Positions 35,675 to 44,700 of a stretch of DNA of 64,000 bases are shown piece by piece. The stretch lies in contig NZ_KB910518.1 of NCBI RefSeq assembly GCF_000374185.1, forward strand, positions 1,606,546-1,670,545, read 5' to 3'. Source of the DNA: Paenibacillus sp. HW567. GTDB lineage: Bacteria > Bacillota > Bacilli > Paenibacillales > Paenibacillaceae. The notes beneath the pieces were generated by a model. That model saw only the letters and a list, made by a program, of their open reading frames with translations. It had not been told where the DNA came from and did no database searches. The first letter of the stretch is position 1; each line of letters opens with the position of its first letter. Position numbers and translations under genes: made by a program.

Positions 35675-38500
35675 GTGGTTAAGTATATTCACAGCGGGGA
35701 CTATGTTGAAAATAAAAAAGATTCAGCCAAGCCTGGCACGACAGGCTTAGAGCAGGGCGGCGTGAAGGCCGATGGCAGCGCGAAGGCAGATGCCGGGGAG
35801 GGAGCGAACGGCAGCGGGAAAGCCGATGGCGGTGGGGGAGCTGACGGCAGTGCGTCAGCCGGTGGCAGCATGGGGGCCAGCGACAGCGGGAAAGCCGATG
35901 GCAGTGCGTCAGCCGATGGCAGTAAGGGGGCCAGCGAGAGCGGGAAAGCTGGTGGCAGCGCGTCAGCCGATGGCAGTAAGGGGACCAATGACAGTGCTGA
36001 AGCCAGTAGCAGCGCTGAATCTGATGGCAGCACTGAGTTCAGTGGCGGTGGAAGAGCCAGTGGCAGCACGGAAGCCAACAACAGCATGGAAGCTGCGATA
36101 TCGGCCAACAGCACCTCGGTAGTGGCAGCGGCGGATGTCGATGTTGCCCTTCAAGCCGGCAGTGGCTTAACGGGAGCTGGAGCAGATTCGGCTGCGGGAG
36201 CAAGCGGAACCGCGGGGGAAGAAGGTGCAAATCCCGGAGAGCAGGATGCAGGGAATACTGACGCGGCTGCGGGCAGTCAGGCGCAGGATGCGGAAATGGG
36301 CAGCGAGCCGGGAGCAGAGGAGCCGCAGAGCGGCCATAAAGGATTCCTGGCCAGACTGTTCGGTGACGATGAAGAAACGGACGACGAGGAGGGCGGCGAT
36401 GCGCCAGAAGCTGAAGCTGGCGACGGGGCAAACGCTGGAGCTGACGCAACAACAGGAGCTGATCAAGGGTCAAAGGCTGGAGCTGACGCAACAACAGGAG
36501 CTGATCAAGGGTCAAACGCTGGAGCTGACGCAACAGCAGGAGCTGATCAAGGGTCAAAGGCTGGAGCTGACGCAACAGCAGGAGCTGATCAAGGGTCAAA
36601 GGCTGGAGCTGACGCAACAGCAGGAGCTGATCAAGGTCCAGACACCGGAGCTGACGCACAGGCAGGAGGGCCGGCGCACGCCGGCACCAGCCCCGGCAAG
36701 CAGGACACGGAAGCTGCCGGGGAACTGGGAACCGGGGAGCCGGAGAGTGGCAAAAAAGGTTTTTTTGCCAGATTATTCGGAGACGACGAAGATATGGAAG
36801 ATGAATCTGATCCAGATTCAGACTCCGGGTCAACAGCGCAGCAGGCACAGCCGGGGAAGTCAGCTAAGGACCAGGCGCAGCAGCCGGATAAACCCAAGCA
36901 AAGCAAAAAGAAAACCGGGAAGGCCGGGGCGGCAGACAACAAGAATAAAGATCCGCTGCAACAGAAACGCGACAATGAGGAGTCCGATTCCCTGGAGCAG
37001 TCGATTATTTACTGGCAGGGCAATGATCAAATTTCGCCTCATCTTGAGGCAACGAAAAAAACACTCACCGAGGTGCTGGGCCTGGGCTCCTCCTTTGATG
37101 TGATATTCCGCGAGATGACCTTCTGCGGGCGCAGGACGGCATTGCTATGCATCAGCGGATTTGCCAAGGATACGATCATCGCTGAAGTCCTGAAGCGCTT
37201 ATCCTATCTGACGCCGGAGAATATTAATACCGATATGCTGATCAGCTTCATGAACGAATACATTCCCCATATTCAGGTGGAAAAAGGCGACATTCTGAGC
37301 GAGAGTCTTAACAAATATCTGGCGGGTATGAGCGTCTTCTTTATCGAAGGGGAAACAGAAGTTATTATAATGGATACGCGCATCTATCCTGCAAGAAATC
37401 CTGATGAGCCCTCCATTGAACGGGTGGTGCGCGGTTCGCGCGACGGATTCACAGAGACACTTCTGAGCAATGTCGCGCTGGTCAGAAGACGGGTGCGTGA
37501 TCCCGGATTAAAATATGAGCTGCACCAGGTTGGCCGTAGGACGCGAACCGATGTCTGCGTAGCCTATATTGACGATATTGTTGACAAAACCCAGGTACAG
37601 GCCGTTACCGATAAAATTAAAAGCCTCGATATCGACGGCATCCCGCTGGCGGACAAGCAGCTTGAAGAGGCAATTGTCGGCGGGGGATGGAATCCGTATC
37701 CGATGGTCCGTTATTCGGAGCGCCCCGATGTTGTCGCTTCGCATTTGCTGGAAGGCCGGGTGGTGGTTTTTGTCGACACTTCGCCCAGCGTCATGGTTCT
37801 GCCGACAACGTTCTTTGATCTCTGCCAGCATGCGGAGGAGAACCGCCAGACCCCTTTTATGGGGACTTATCTGCGCTGGGTGCGGTTTATCGGGATCTTT
37901 GCTTCGATGTTCCTGCTGCCGCTCTGGATGCTGCTTGTCATCCATCCCGAGCTGAAACCGGCGGCGCTGGATTTTATCGGACCGCAGAAAATGGCCAGAA
38001 TCCCGATCCTCGCCCAATTCCTCATCGTCGAGCTTGGGGTTGATCTCTTGCGCATGGCTGCGGTGCATACACCAACTCCGCTAGGCTCAGCGATGGGCTT
38101 AATTGCCGCAATACTGGTAGGGGACATCGCTGTAAAGACCGGTCTCTTCGTTAACGAAGTGGTGCTCTATATGGCGGTCGCCTCCATAGGCATGTTCGCA
38201 ACACCTAGCTATGAGCTGGGGCTGGCGAACCGGATTGTCAGGCTTGCCCTACTGCTTGCCGTAGCTGCGTTTCAGGTGCAGGGATTCATGATCGGCACTA
38301 CGCTGCTGATAATTCTGCTGACCACACACCGTTCCTATAATTCATCTTATTTGTGGCCATTTATACCGTTTAATGCAAAGGCGATGGGTGAGATCATCCT
38401 GCGCCGCCCGGTGCTGACCTCCCTAACAAGGCCTTCCTTCAACAAAACCAGAGATAACACACGGATGCCGCCTAACGCGGGGAATAAAAACAAATCGTAG
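35675..38500 (+). CDS. spoVAF: SpoVAF-like GerA-family protein with long repeat-rich N-terminal extension
   Basis: Protein of 941 residues, about twice the normal SpoVAF length. Start GTG at 35675 has AAAGGGGG seven bases upstream. Residues from about 431 on are a full GerA-family domain: DGFTETLLSNVALVRRRVRD near 590, SERPDVVASHLLEGRVVVFVD near 680, then five to six membrane segments. Residues 1-430 are Gly/Ala/Ser/Asp-rich and probably disordered. They contain short Gly/Ser repeats (35-150), five 14-residue repeats of the type AGADATTGADQGSK (254-323), and two copies of KGFxARLFGDDE (222-233 and 361-372), each followed by an acidic run. A lysine-rich stretch (about 405-425) joins the extension to the core. 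Position between spoVAB and lysA supports SpoVAF, which in Bacillus amplifies the germination signal. Confidence 0.88.
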   Translation: MVKYIHSGDYVENKKDSAKPGTTGLEQGGVKADGSAKADAGEGANGSGKADGGGGADGSASAGGSMGASDSGKADGSASADGSKGASESGKAGGSASADGSKGTNDSAEASSSAESDGSTEFSGGGRASGSTEANNSMEAAISANSTSVVAAADVDVALQAGSGLTGAGADSAAGASGTAGEEGANPGEQDAGNTDAAAGSQAQDAEMGSEPGAEEPQSGHKGFLARLFGDDEETDDEEGGDAPEAEAGDGANAGADATTGADQGSKAGADATTGADQGSNAGADATAGADQGSKAGADATAGADQGSKAGADATAGADQGPDTGADAQAGGPAHAGTSPGKQDTEAAGELGTGEPESGKKGFFARLFGDDEDMEDESDPDSDSGSTAQQAQPGKSAKDQAQQPDKPKQSKKKTGKAGAADNKNKDPLQQKRDNEESDSLEQSIIYWQGNDQISPHLEATKKTLTEVLGLGSSFDVIFREMTFCGRRTALLCISGFAKDTIIAEVLKRLSYLTPENINTDMLISFMNEYIPHIQVEKGDILSESLNKYLAGMSVFFIEGETEVIIMDTRIYPARNPDEPSIERVVRGSRDGFTETLLSNVALVRRRVRDPGLKYELHQVGRRTRTDVCVAYIDDIVDKTQVQAVTDKIKSLDIDGIPLADKQLEEAIVGGGWNPYPMVRYSERPDVVASHLLEGRVVVFVDTSPSVMVLPTTFFDLCQHAEENRQTPFMGTYLRWVRFIGIFASMFLLPLWMLLVIHPELKPAALDFIGPQKMARIPILAQFLIVELGVDLLRMAAVHTPTPLGSAMGLIAAILVGDIAVKTGLFVNEVVLYMAVASIGMFATPSYELGLANRIVRLALLLAVAAFQVQGFMIGTTLLIILLTTHRSYNSSYLWPFIPFNAKAMGEIILRRPVLTSLTRPSFNKTRDNTRMPPNAGNKNKS
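36434..36643 (+). repeat. Five tandem 42-bp repeats inside the SpoVAF-like gene
   Basis: Units start at 36434, 36476, 36518, 36560 and 36602. Each begins GCTGGAGCTGACGCAACA and ends GATCAAGGGTCAAAG with few changes; a sixth, degenerate partial copy follows. Because 42 is divisible by three, copy-number changes would keep the frame. High DNA identity points to recent expansion by slippage or recombination. Confidence 0.95.
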
Positions 38501-38551
38501 GAAAATACAAATCAACTGCAAATTAGTCCATTCTATGGCGTTCCCTCTGTC

Positions 38552-38560
38552 TGCTATACT
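38552..38560 (+). promoter_or_regulatory. Possible extended -10 promoter of lysA
   Basis: TGCTATACT is an extended -10 box (TGN plus TATACT) 121 bases before the lysA start; no clear -35 accompanies it. It would let lysA be expressed in growing cells, apart from the sporulation genes upstream. Confidence 0.35.
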
Positions 38561-38681
38561 GAATACACTAAATAGCCCCGTAAGCGTTCATTTCAGACTG
38601 AAAGGAACACTTCGGGACCACAAAACATACACTAGACAGGGTGGAATTTGAGTTTCCACAGAAATTGGAGGACTGCGCAAA

Positions 38682-40016
38682 ATGTTTTTACACGGGACGA
38701 GCCGAATTAATGATAGTGGGCATTTGGAGATCGGCGGATGCGATGTTGCAGATTTGAAGGCGGAGTACGGTACCCCGCTGTATATAGTGGACGAGCAATT
38801 GATCCGGCGCCGCTGCCGCGAATATATGGACGCTTTTGCAGCATCCGGACTTGAATTTCAGGTTGCCTACGCGAGCAAAGCTTTTTCAGTAATGGCGATG
38901 TGCCGGGTTGCTGACGAAGAGGGCTTGTCGCTGGACGTTGTATCTGATGGAGAGCTGTATACCGCATTGCAAGCCGGATTTCCGGCTGAGCGCATTCACT
39001 TCCACGGCAACAATAAGACACCTGATGAGATCGAAATGGCGATTGATGCCGGAATCGGCTGCTTCGTAGCCGACAATCTGGTTGAGCTTGGCATGCTGCA
39101 GGCCATTGCCCTGCGCAAGGAAGTGACTGTGAATATTCTGCTCCGCGTCACGCCTGGGGTGGAGGCGCATGCGCATCATGCTTACGCTTCAACAGGACAG
39201 ACCGATTCGAAGTTCGGCTTCGATATCGGCAACGGCTCCGCAGAAGAAGCAGTGCGTTTGGCTTCCGGCAAAAGCAATCTGCATCTTCTGGGCGTTCATT
39301 CGCACATCGGCTCGCAGATTTTTGAAACGGAAGGCTTTGAGCTGGCGGTTGAGCGGATTGCCGACTTTACCCGTAAAGTAAAAGAAGATCTAGGCGTTCA
39401 ATTCCGCGTAGTGAACCTTGGCGGGGGCTTCGGTATCCGCTATGTGGAAGGGGATACCCCGCTGCAGGTATCCGAATATGTAGCGGCGATCACAGGCGCG
39501 GTGAAGAAGCATTTTACAGGGATCAACGAGACGCTGCCGCAAATCTGGGTAGAGCCGGGGCGCAGTATTGTGGGCGATGCCGGAACTACGCTGTATACCG
39601 TTGGCACAAGCAAAGAAATTCCCGGCGTACGTAAATACGTTGCTGTTGACGGCGGCATGACTGACAACCCGCGTCCGGCGCTTTATGAATCCAAATACGA
39701 GGCGCTGCTCGCCAACCGTGCTACCGAAGCGAATGAAGAGACCGTTTCGATTGCCGGCAAATGCTGCGAAAGCGGAGATATGCTGATCTGGGACGTGGAG
39801 CTTCCGAAGGTGGAGAGCGGGGATCTGCTCGCTGTAGCCTGCACCGGTGCGTACAACTATTCCATGGCCAGCAACTATAACCGGATTCGCCGTCCGGCGG
39901 TAGTCTTCGTCCAGAACGGGCAAAGCGACCTTGTCGTGCGCCGTGAGAGCCACCAGGACATTGTCGCCAACGATATTGTACCGGCCCGCATTGCGAAGCA
40001 GGCGGTTGTGAAATAG
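38682..40016 (+). CDS. lysA: Diaminopimelate decarboxylase
   Basis: Last step of lysine biosynthesis: decarboxylation of meso-diaminopimelate to L-lysine with pyridoxal phosphate. Length is 444 residues, normal. The PLP lysine is Lys66 in VAYASKAFS. GVHSHIGSQI (about 204), VNLGGGFGI (about 245) and WVEPGRSIVGDAG (about 288) are the fold-III PLP-binding and substrate signatures, with GKCCESGDML near the C-terminus at the dimer active site. TTGGAGG lies nine bases before the ATG. It follows the SpoVAF-like gene after 181 bp, the same order as in Bacillus subtilis, where lysA closes the spoVA region. Confidence 0.97.
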   Translation: MFLHGTSRINDSGHLEIGGCDVADLKAEYGTPLYIVDEQLIRRRCREYMDAFAASGLEFQVAYASKAFSVMAMCRVADEEGLSLDVVSDGELYTALQAGFPAERIHFHGNNKTPDEIEMAIDAGIGCFVADNLVELGMLQAIALRKEVTVNILLRVTPGVEAHAHHAYASTGQTDSKFGFDIGNGSAEEAVRLASGKSNLHLLGVHSHIGSQIFETEGFELAVERIADFTRKVKEDLGVQFRVVNLGGGFGIRYVEGDTPLQVSEYVAAITGAVKKHFTGINETLPQIWVEPGRSIVGDAGTTLYTVGTSKEIPGVRKYVAVDGGMTDNPRPALYESKYEALLANRATEANEETVSIAGKCCESGDMLIWDVELPKVESGDLLAVACTGAYNYSMASNYNRIRRPAVVFVQNGQSDLVVRRESHQDIVANDIVPARIAKQAVVK

Positions 40017-40147
40017 ATTTGCAGTAGCAGATACGAAGCGCAAAACAGCAGGCGGGAGAACTCCCGTCTGCTTTGCTTTGTGCGTGATTTCATAGTACAC
40101 TAAGAAAAGTGTTCAACATCTGAAATTCCGAAAGGGGTCATTTACAT

Positions 40148-40579
40148 ATGGCAAAGCAAGCGAAAATTACTCTTGAAAATGGCAGCGTAGTGCTGCTGGA
40201 TCTGTTCGAAAAGGATGCTCCCAATACAGTAGCCAACTTCGAAAAGCTGGCTAAAGACGGTTTCTACAACGGTCTGGTTTTCCACCGCGTAATCCCTGGA
40301 TTCGTAGCTCAAGGCGGCTGTCCAAATGGTACAGGCTCTGGTGGCCCTGGCTACACCATCGACTGTGAGATCAACCCGAACAAGCATGAACGCGGAACGC
40401 TTGCTATGGCACATGCCGGCAAAAACACAGGCGGAAGCCAGTTCTACATCTGCTACGCGCCACAGCCACATCTTGACGGCGTTCACACTGTATTCGGCAA
40501 AGTGGTTGACGGCATGGACCAAGTAGATGCTTTCAAAGGACGCGACAAAATGACTTCAGTGGAAATTATCGAAGCTTAA
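40148..40579 (+). CDS. ppiB: Peptidyl-prolyl cis-trans isomerase B (cyclophilin)
   Basis: Cytoplasmic cyclophilin of 143 residues that speeds proline isomerisation in protein folding. Core motifs are [19 protein letters not shown] (residues about 43-61), [19 protein letters not shown] (about 82-100) and [28 protein letters not shown] precedes the ATG. ppiB follows lysA in Bacillus subtilis too, so the neighbourhood is conserved across the order. Confidence 0.97.
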   Translation: MAKQAKITLENGSVVLLDLFEKDAPNTVANFEKLAKDGFYNGLVFHRVIPGFVAQGGCPNGTGSGGPGYTIDCEINPNKHERGTLAMAHAGKNTGGSQFYICYAPQPHLDGVHTVFGKVVDGMDQVDAFKGRDKMTSVEIIEA

Positions 40580-40612
40580 TTTTCACTAAATAGCAAAATA
40601 AGCAGGACAAAG

Positions 40613-40648
40613 ACAGCAGGTCTCCGGTATGGGGGCCTGCTGTTTTTG
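40613..40648 (+). terminator. Rho-independent terminator after ppiB
   Basis: ACAGCAGG pairs with CCTGCTGT around a 19-base loop, followed by TTTT. It lies 33 bp after the ppiB stop and may also serve the convergent gene at 40661. Confidence 0.8.
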
Positions 40649-40660
40649 TGCGTGCTTTTC

Positions 40661-41416
40661 TTACAATATCCTTCTCCGGTGCTCATGGCGGGTGCTGAAC
40701 CACTTCGGCAGCCGGAAGAACACCAGATACATCGTCACAAAGACTGCAAAAGCAAACGCCTCCTCCACCAGCAGATAATACGGATAAGGGCCAAAATAAT
40801 CCAGCACGGAAAAAGTGCTCGGCTTATGCGCCAGGAACATGTAGTTGGACCCCAGGATTCTATCGGCGGCATAGACCGCGGCAGCGACAATATTGAGGCA
40901 GAGCATCGTAAAGAACAGTGACTTCCAGGTTGGCCTATAGCCTTCGACCCAGGTCATATACAGCGAAGCCAGGATGATCGCACCGTGGGCGATGAAGAAC
41001 AGCAGGAAGCGGAAATGCGGGAATGGATACACCAAGTTTGGTGTAATGAGCGCAATGAATGCGCCGCCAATGCCGGCAAAATAAAGAAAGGAATAGAGCA
41101 GGCGGCTGCGGGTAAGCAGCATAACGATAGAGAGAAGCAGCGTGATTCCGCACAGCTCCAGCGGCAGGGACGCGTCTTTCTTCCACATGTCCTGGGAAAT
41201 GTACCAGATTTGCAGTGTTCCCTCTGACAACAGCAGGATGACCACCAGCAGCCGCCGGATGAATCTCCTTGAACCAGAATGTGAGCGAAGCGTAAAACGC
41301 GCCCCATAGAGCAGCAGACCGAAACATGCGACTAAAGACAGGGCAATGAGATGCGAGGGGGAGAACATGATGAAATCAGTATCGTGCTGCCGGTTAAAGA
41401 AAGATTTAAAGTCCAC
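40661..41416 (-). CDS. TIGR02206-family (YwaF-type) integral membrane protein
   Basis: Membrane protein of 251 residues with seven hydrophobic segments. The stretch SLPLELCGITLLLSIVMLLT and FFIAHGAIILASLYMTWVEG (His and polar residues in the helices) match the TIGR02206/YwaF family; its function is unknown. The start is a GTG at 41416 with AAGGAGG eight bases upstream on the minus strand. It is divergent from the surface-protein gene, and the shared 347-bp gap holds the latter's leader. Confidence 0.88.
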   Translation of the reverse strand: MDFKSFFNRQHDTDFIMFSPSHLIALSLVACFGLLLYGARFTLRSHSGSRRFIRRLLVVILLLSEGTLQIWYISQDMWKKDASLPLELCGITLLLSIVMLLTRSRLLYSFLYFAGIGGAFIALITPNLVYPFPHFRFLLFFIAHGAIILASLYMTWVEGYRPTWKSLFFTMLCLNIVAAAVYAADRILGSNYMFLAHKPSTFSVLDYFGPYPYYLLVEEAFAFAVFVTMYLVFFRLPKWFSTRHEHRRRIL

Positions 41417-41530
41417 AAACTGCCTCCTTAGGCCTAAAAAAATATTACCAAAAAATAATTATCCGAATTTTAAGATTTTCTGATTCTAAAGATCTATCCT
41501 TAGGTGATATAAGTATATATCGCAGACTCT

Positions 41531-41697
41531 GGCCAGAACAGGATCAGATACAAATTTCTCATAAGATGAACGTAGAATTTCCAGAATACATAACTGGCCT
41601 TTTAGCGGAGTATGTCTCTACAGGGGCATTCGGCGGTGATCTTCATAAGACCTTTGGTATTCTGGCCGTTTTCTGAACATACCTATGTGTATTCAGA
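41531..41697 (+). promoter_or_regulatory. Structured leader of the surface-protein gene with competing stems
   Basis: GGTATTCTGGCC (41656-41667) can pair either with GGCCAGAA (41531-41538) or with CCAGAATAC (41581-41589); the two pairings exclude each other. A third hairpin TCTGAACATA/TGTGTATTCAGA lies at 41672-41697. No known riboswitch consensus was recognised and no T-run follows the stems, so any control would more likely act on translation or RNA stability. Confidence 0.4.
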
Positions 41698-41763
41698 GGG
41701 GATGAGCTGCAAGCAGGATTCATTGAATCCCACAATATTTTGGGGAACGGGGGCTTTTAGTAA

Positions 41764-44700
41764 ATGGTGAAAAAAAGATTAAGCATGGCCGTCGTAATCC
41801 TTATGCTGTTTGTGCAATATGCATACGGCATAGGATTTACTACGCAAGTTAAGGCAGCACCCATTGAAAATGATAGAGACATCATTACCAGTGTCTCCAT
41901 GGCGGTGTACGGGGCGGATGGACAGACTGTTACAGACAATGTGTATGAGGTGGGGGCGAATGTCAAGCTGGACTATACCTGGTCTCTTCCAAACGGCCAT
42001 GGCTATAGCGCCGGAGACACCTTTACCTTTCAGATCCCCGCACAATTCGAACTGTTTAATGACATCAGCGGACCACTGGTTTCGGATGATGGCGAGGTAG
42101 GCAGCTTCAGTGTAAGCCAGTCTACACACCAGGTGGTCATGACCTTCAATAACTACATTGAAACGCATGACAACGTACAGGGAACGCTTAGCATCAATAC
42201 GAAATTTGATAAACAGGTAATTACCGGAAGCACGGTGCAGGAGATCCAGTTCCCTGTGGGCGGCGGGATACAGACGGTAACGGTCATCTTCAAGCCGTCC
42301 GTTGGCTCGACGATTGAGAAGAAGGGTGTGTCCAGCGGCTTCAATGCAGACCATATTCAGTGGACCGTTGATGTCAACAAGAAGCTGGAGCATGTAGCAA
42401 ACGCTGTTGTCACCGACCCGATCCCGTCCGGTTTGTCTTTGGACAGTACGGTTACCCTTGCAGTGTATCAGCTTGGAGTTCAGCTCGATGGTACGGTTAC
42501 TGTAGGCGCTCTGCTTGACAGCAGCAAATATACGGCTGAGGTTTCCGGCGGGAAGCTTACCGTGAATTTTACCGATCCTGTGATAGGCAGTGCTTACCGG
42601 ATTGCTTATACCACAGCGATTGTGGATGACTCACGGTCGAGCTTCACCAACACGGCAGCGTTTACGGGAGATGGACGTGATCCTGTAAGCTCCTCGGCAA
42701 CGGTAACGGTTGAGCGCGGCGGAAGCCTCAAAAAAATGGCAACCGCCTATGATTGGGGCAGCCAGACCGTTTTCTGGGCAATCGAGTACAATTACAACAA
42801 CAAGAAAATCCCGCAAGGCAGCGCGGTTCTAAAGGATTTATTCGACGCTTCACAAAGGCTTGCGATAGGTACAGTAGTAGTCTATCCGGTAACCCTGGAT
42901 GCTGCCGGGACAGCCACAAAGGGTACTCCTCTTGTAAATAATGTGGACTACACTATAACAGGGCTTGGCATTGTCGGTAAGAACGGCTTCAAGCTGGAGT
43001 TCACAGGCGGTATTTCTTCAGCTTACCGGATTGAATATCAGACTATATCGCAGAGCCGCGTATTCAAAGACACAACCATCACCAACACAGTATCGGACAG
43101 CACCTACAGCGCTGAGGCGAAACAACTGATCCGTCCGGCAATTATTTATAAGAACTTGTCCGGTATAGATTATAAGAATAAGACAGCAGTCTGGAAAATC
43201 ACTGTGAACGGCGATAATTATCCGATGAGAGAAGTCGCGGTTACGGACTCCTTCCCGCAAGGGGGATTGAAGTTCGTTCCGGGAACGCTGGTTGTAAGGG
43301 ACCTCTTAGGTACGGTGCTGAATGCTTCAGCCTATACCCTGGAATATAGTACGCCGGTGCAGCCCAATGCCGGGTTCAAGCTGAAGTTTGCTTCGCCGAT
43401 CAGAGATACTTATACCATCACTTATACAACGCAGTTCAACAATGACTGGTTAAACGGCAACACCGATAATTTTATCAACAACGCACGAGTAGACTGGAAG
43501 GATATTGAGGGTCCGCCTCTTTGGACAGAAGCCCAGGGATTATTTATTCCCCGTTCTGAAATGAAGAACAACGGCTTCAAAGCGGGGAACTACAATGCTT
43601 CCGCCAAAGAAATCACCTGGACCGTAGGCGTCAATTACAACAGCAAAGAAATTGCTGCTCCAAATGTCACAGATATCCTGAATTCGGGGCAATCCCTGGT
43701 CCCAGGCTCGCTTAAAGTCTACAATATGAATGTCAATGCCAAAGGCGATCCTTCGCAGGGCTCCGAAGTCAGCAGCAGCGCTTTTTCGTACAGCGTGAGC
43801 GGCAATGAGCTTAAGGTAGTATTTGCGGAGCCTATCAGCTCACCGTATTATATTGTTTTCAAAACAAGTCTTGAAGGACAGTTGGTGGGCACTTCAGTCT
43901 TCAATACGGCTAAGCTGCTGGATGGTGCGAAGAAAGTCTCCAAGAATCTGACCGCATCTGTGAACATCCCCCACGGAGATGAATATGTCCATAAAGAAGG
44001 CCGGCAAAATGGCGACAAACTGGATTGGACGATTACGATCAACCGCACGCAGTCTTATGTAAAAAATGCAGTAGTCAGGGATTATCCCAGCTCCAATCAG
44101 ATTCTGCTGCCTGCTTCCCTCCACCTCTATCCTGCTGCGGCTGCAGCGAACGGAGAGGTGACAAAAAGCGGAGCTGAACTGGTGAAGGATGCCGATTATA
44201 CGTTGAACATCAGTATGGATGCGGATGGCAAGCAGAGCTTCGTGCTCAGCTTCCTGCATGATATCAACTCCGCTTATATCCTGGAGTATCAATCGCTAAT
44301 CGTTGCGAACTCAGGCGATAAGCTGGTCAATTCAGTGTTTTTCGACGGTATTAATATCGCATGGGGAACCAAGTATACGACCAAAGAAGTTATTGTAGGT
44401 GTCTCCAGCGGCTCGGGAACAGGCAGCGGTGTCCGTGGAACCTTGACTGTTCATAAGCTGGACGCTGCTGATAATCAGCTTGCGCTTAGCGGCGCAACCT
44501 TTGAGCTATACCGACTGAACGCTGCGGAACGGGTGCTTGTCAACACCCGGACTACCGATGCCGCCGGCAATGCGGTGTTCAATAATCTGTGGCTGGGCAA
44601 TTATATCCTGATTGAGAAGGAGGCCCCGGAAGGGTATGCGCTCGATACCAAAGAGTACCCGGTTACTATCGGCTCTTCGGCCAATATCAACCTGACTGTG

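Noticed and set aside
35701..36114. Leucine/proline-rich reading frame on the minus strand opposite the SpoVAF-like extension
   Set aside because: Mirror of the Gly/Ala/Ser-rich coding repeat; no ribosome binding site and no promoter.
36225..37103. Alternative-frame protein with repeated ELTQQQELIKGQ units overlapping the SpoVAF-like gene
   Set aside because: It is the 42-bp repeat read in another frame; the unit is a multiple of three, so all frames repeat without stops. No ribosome binding site fits, and the GerA core downstream fixes the true frame.
38500..38682. Lysine riboswitch ahead of lysA
   Set aside because: The gap is 181 bp, but the conserved L-box core blocks were not found; only a short GTGGAA/TTTCCAC hairpin is present.
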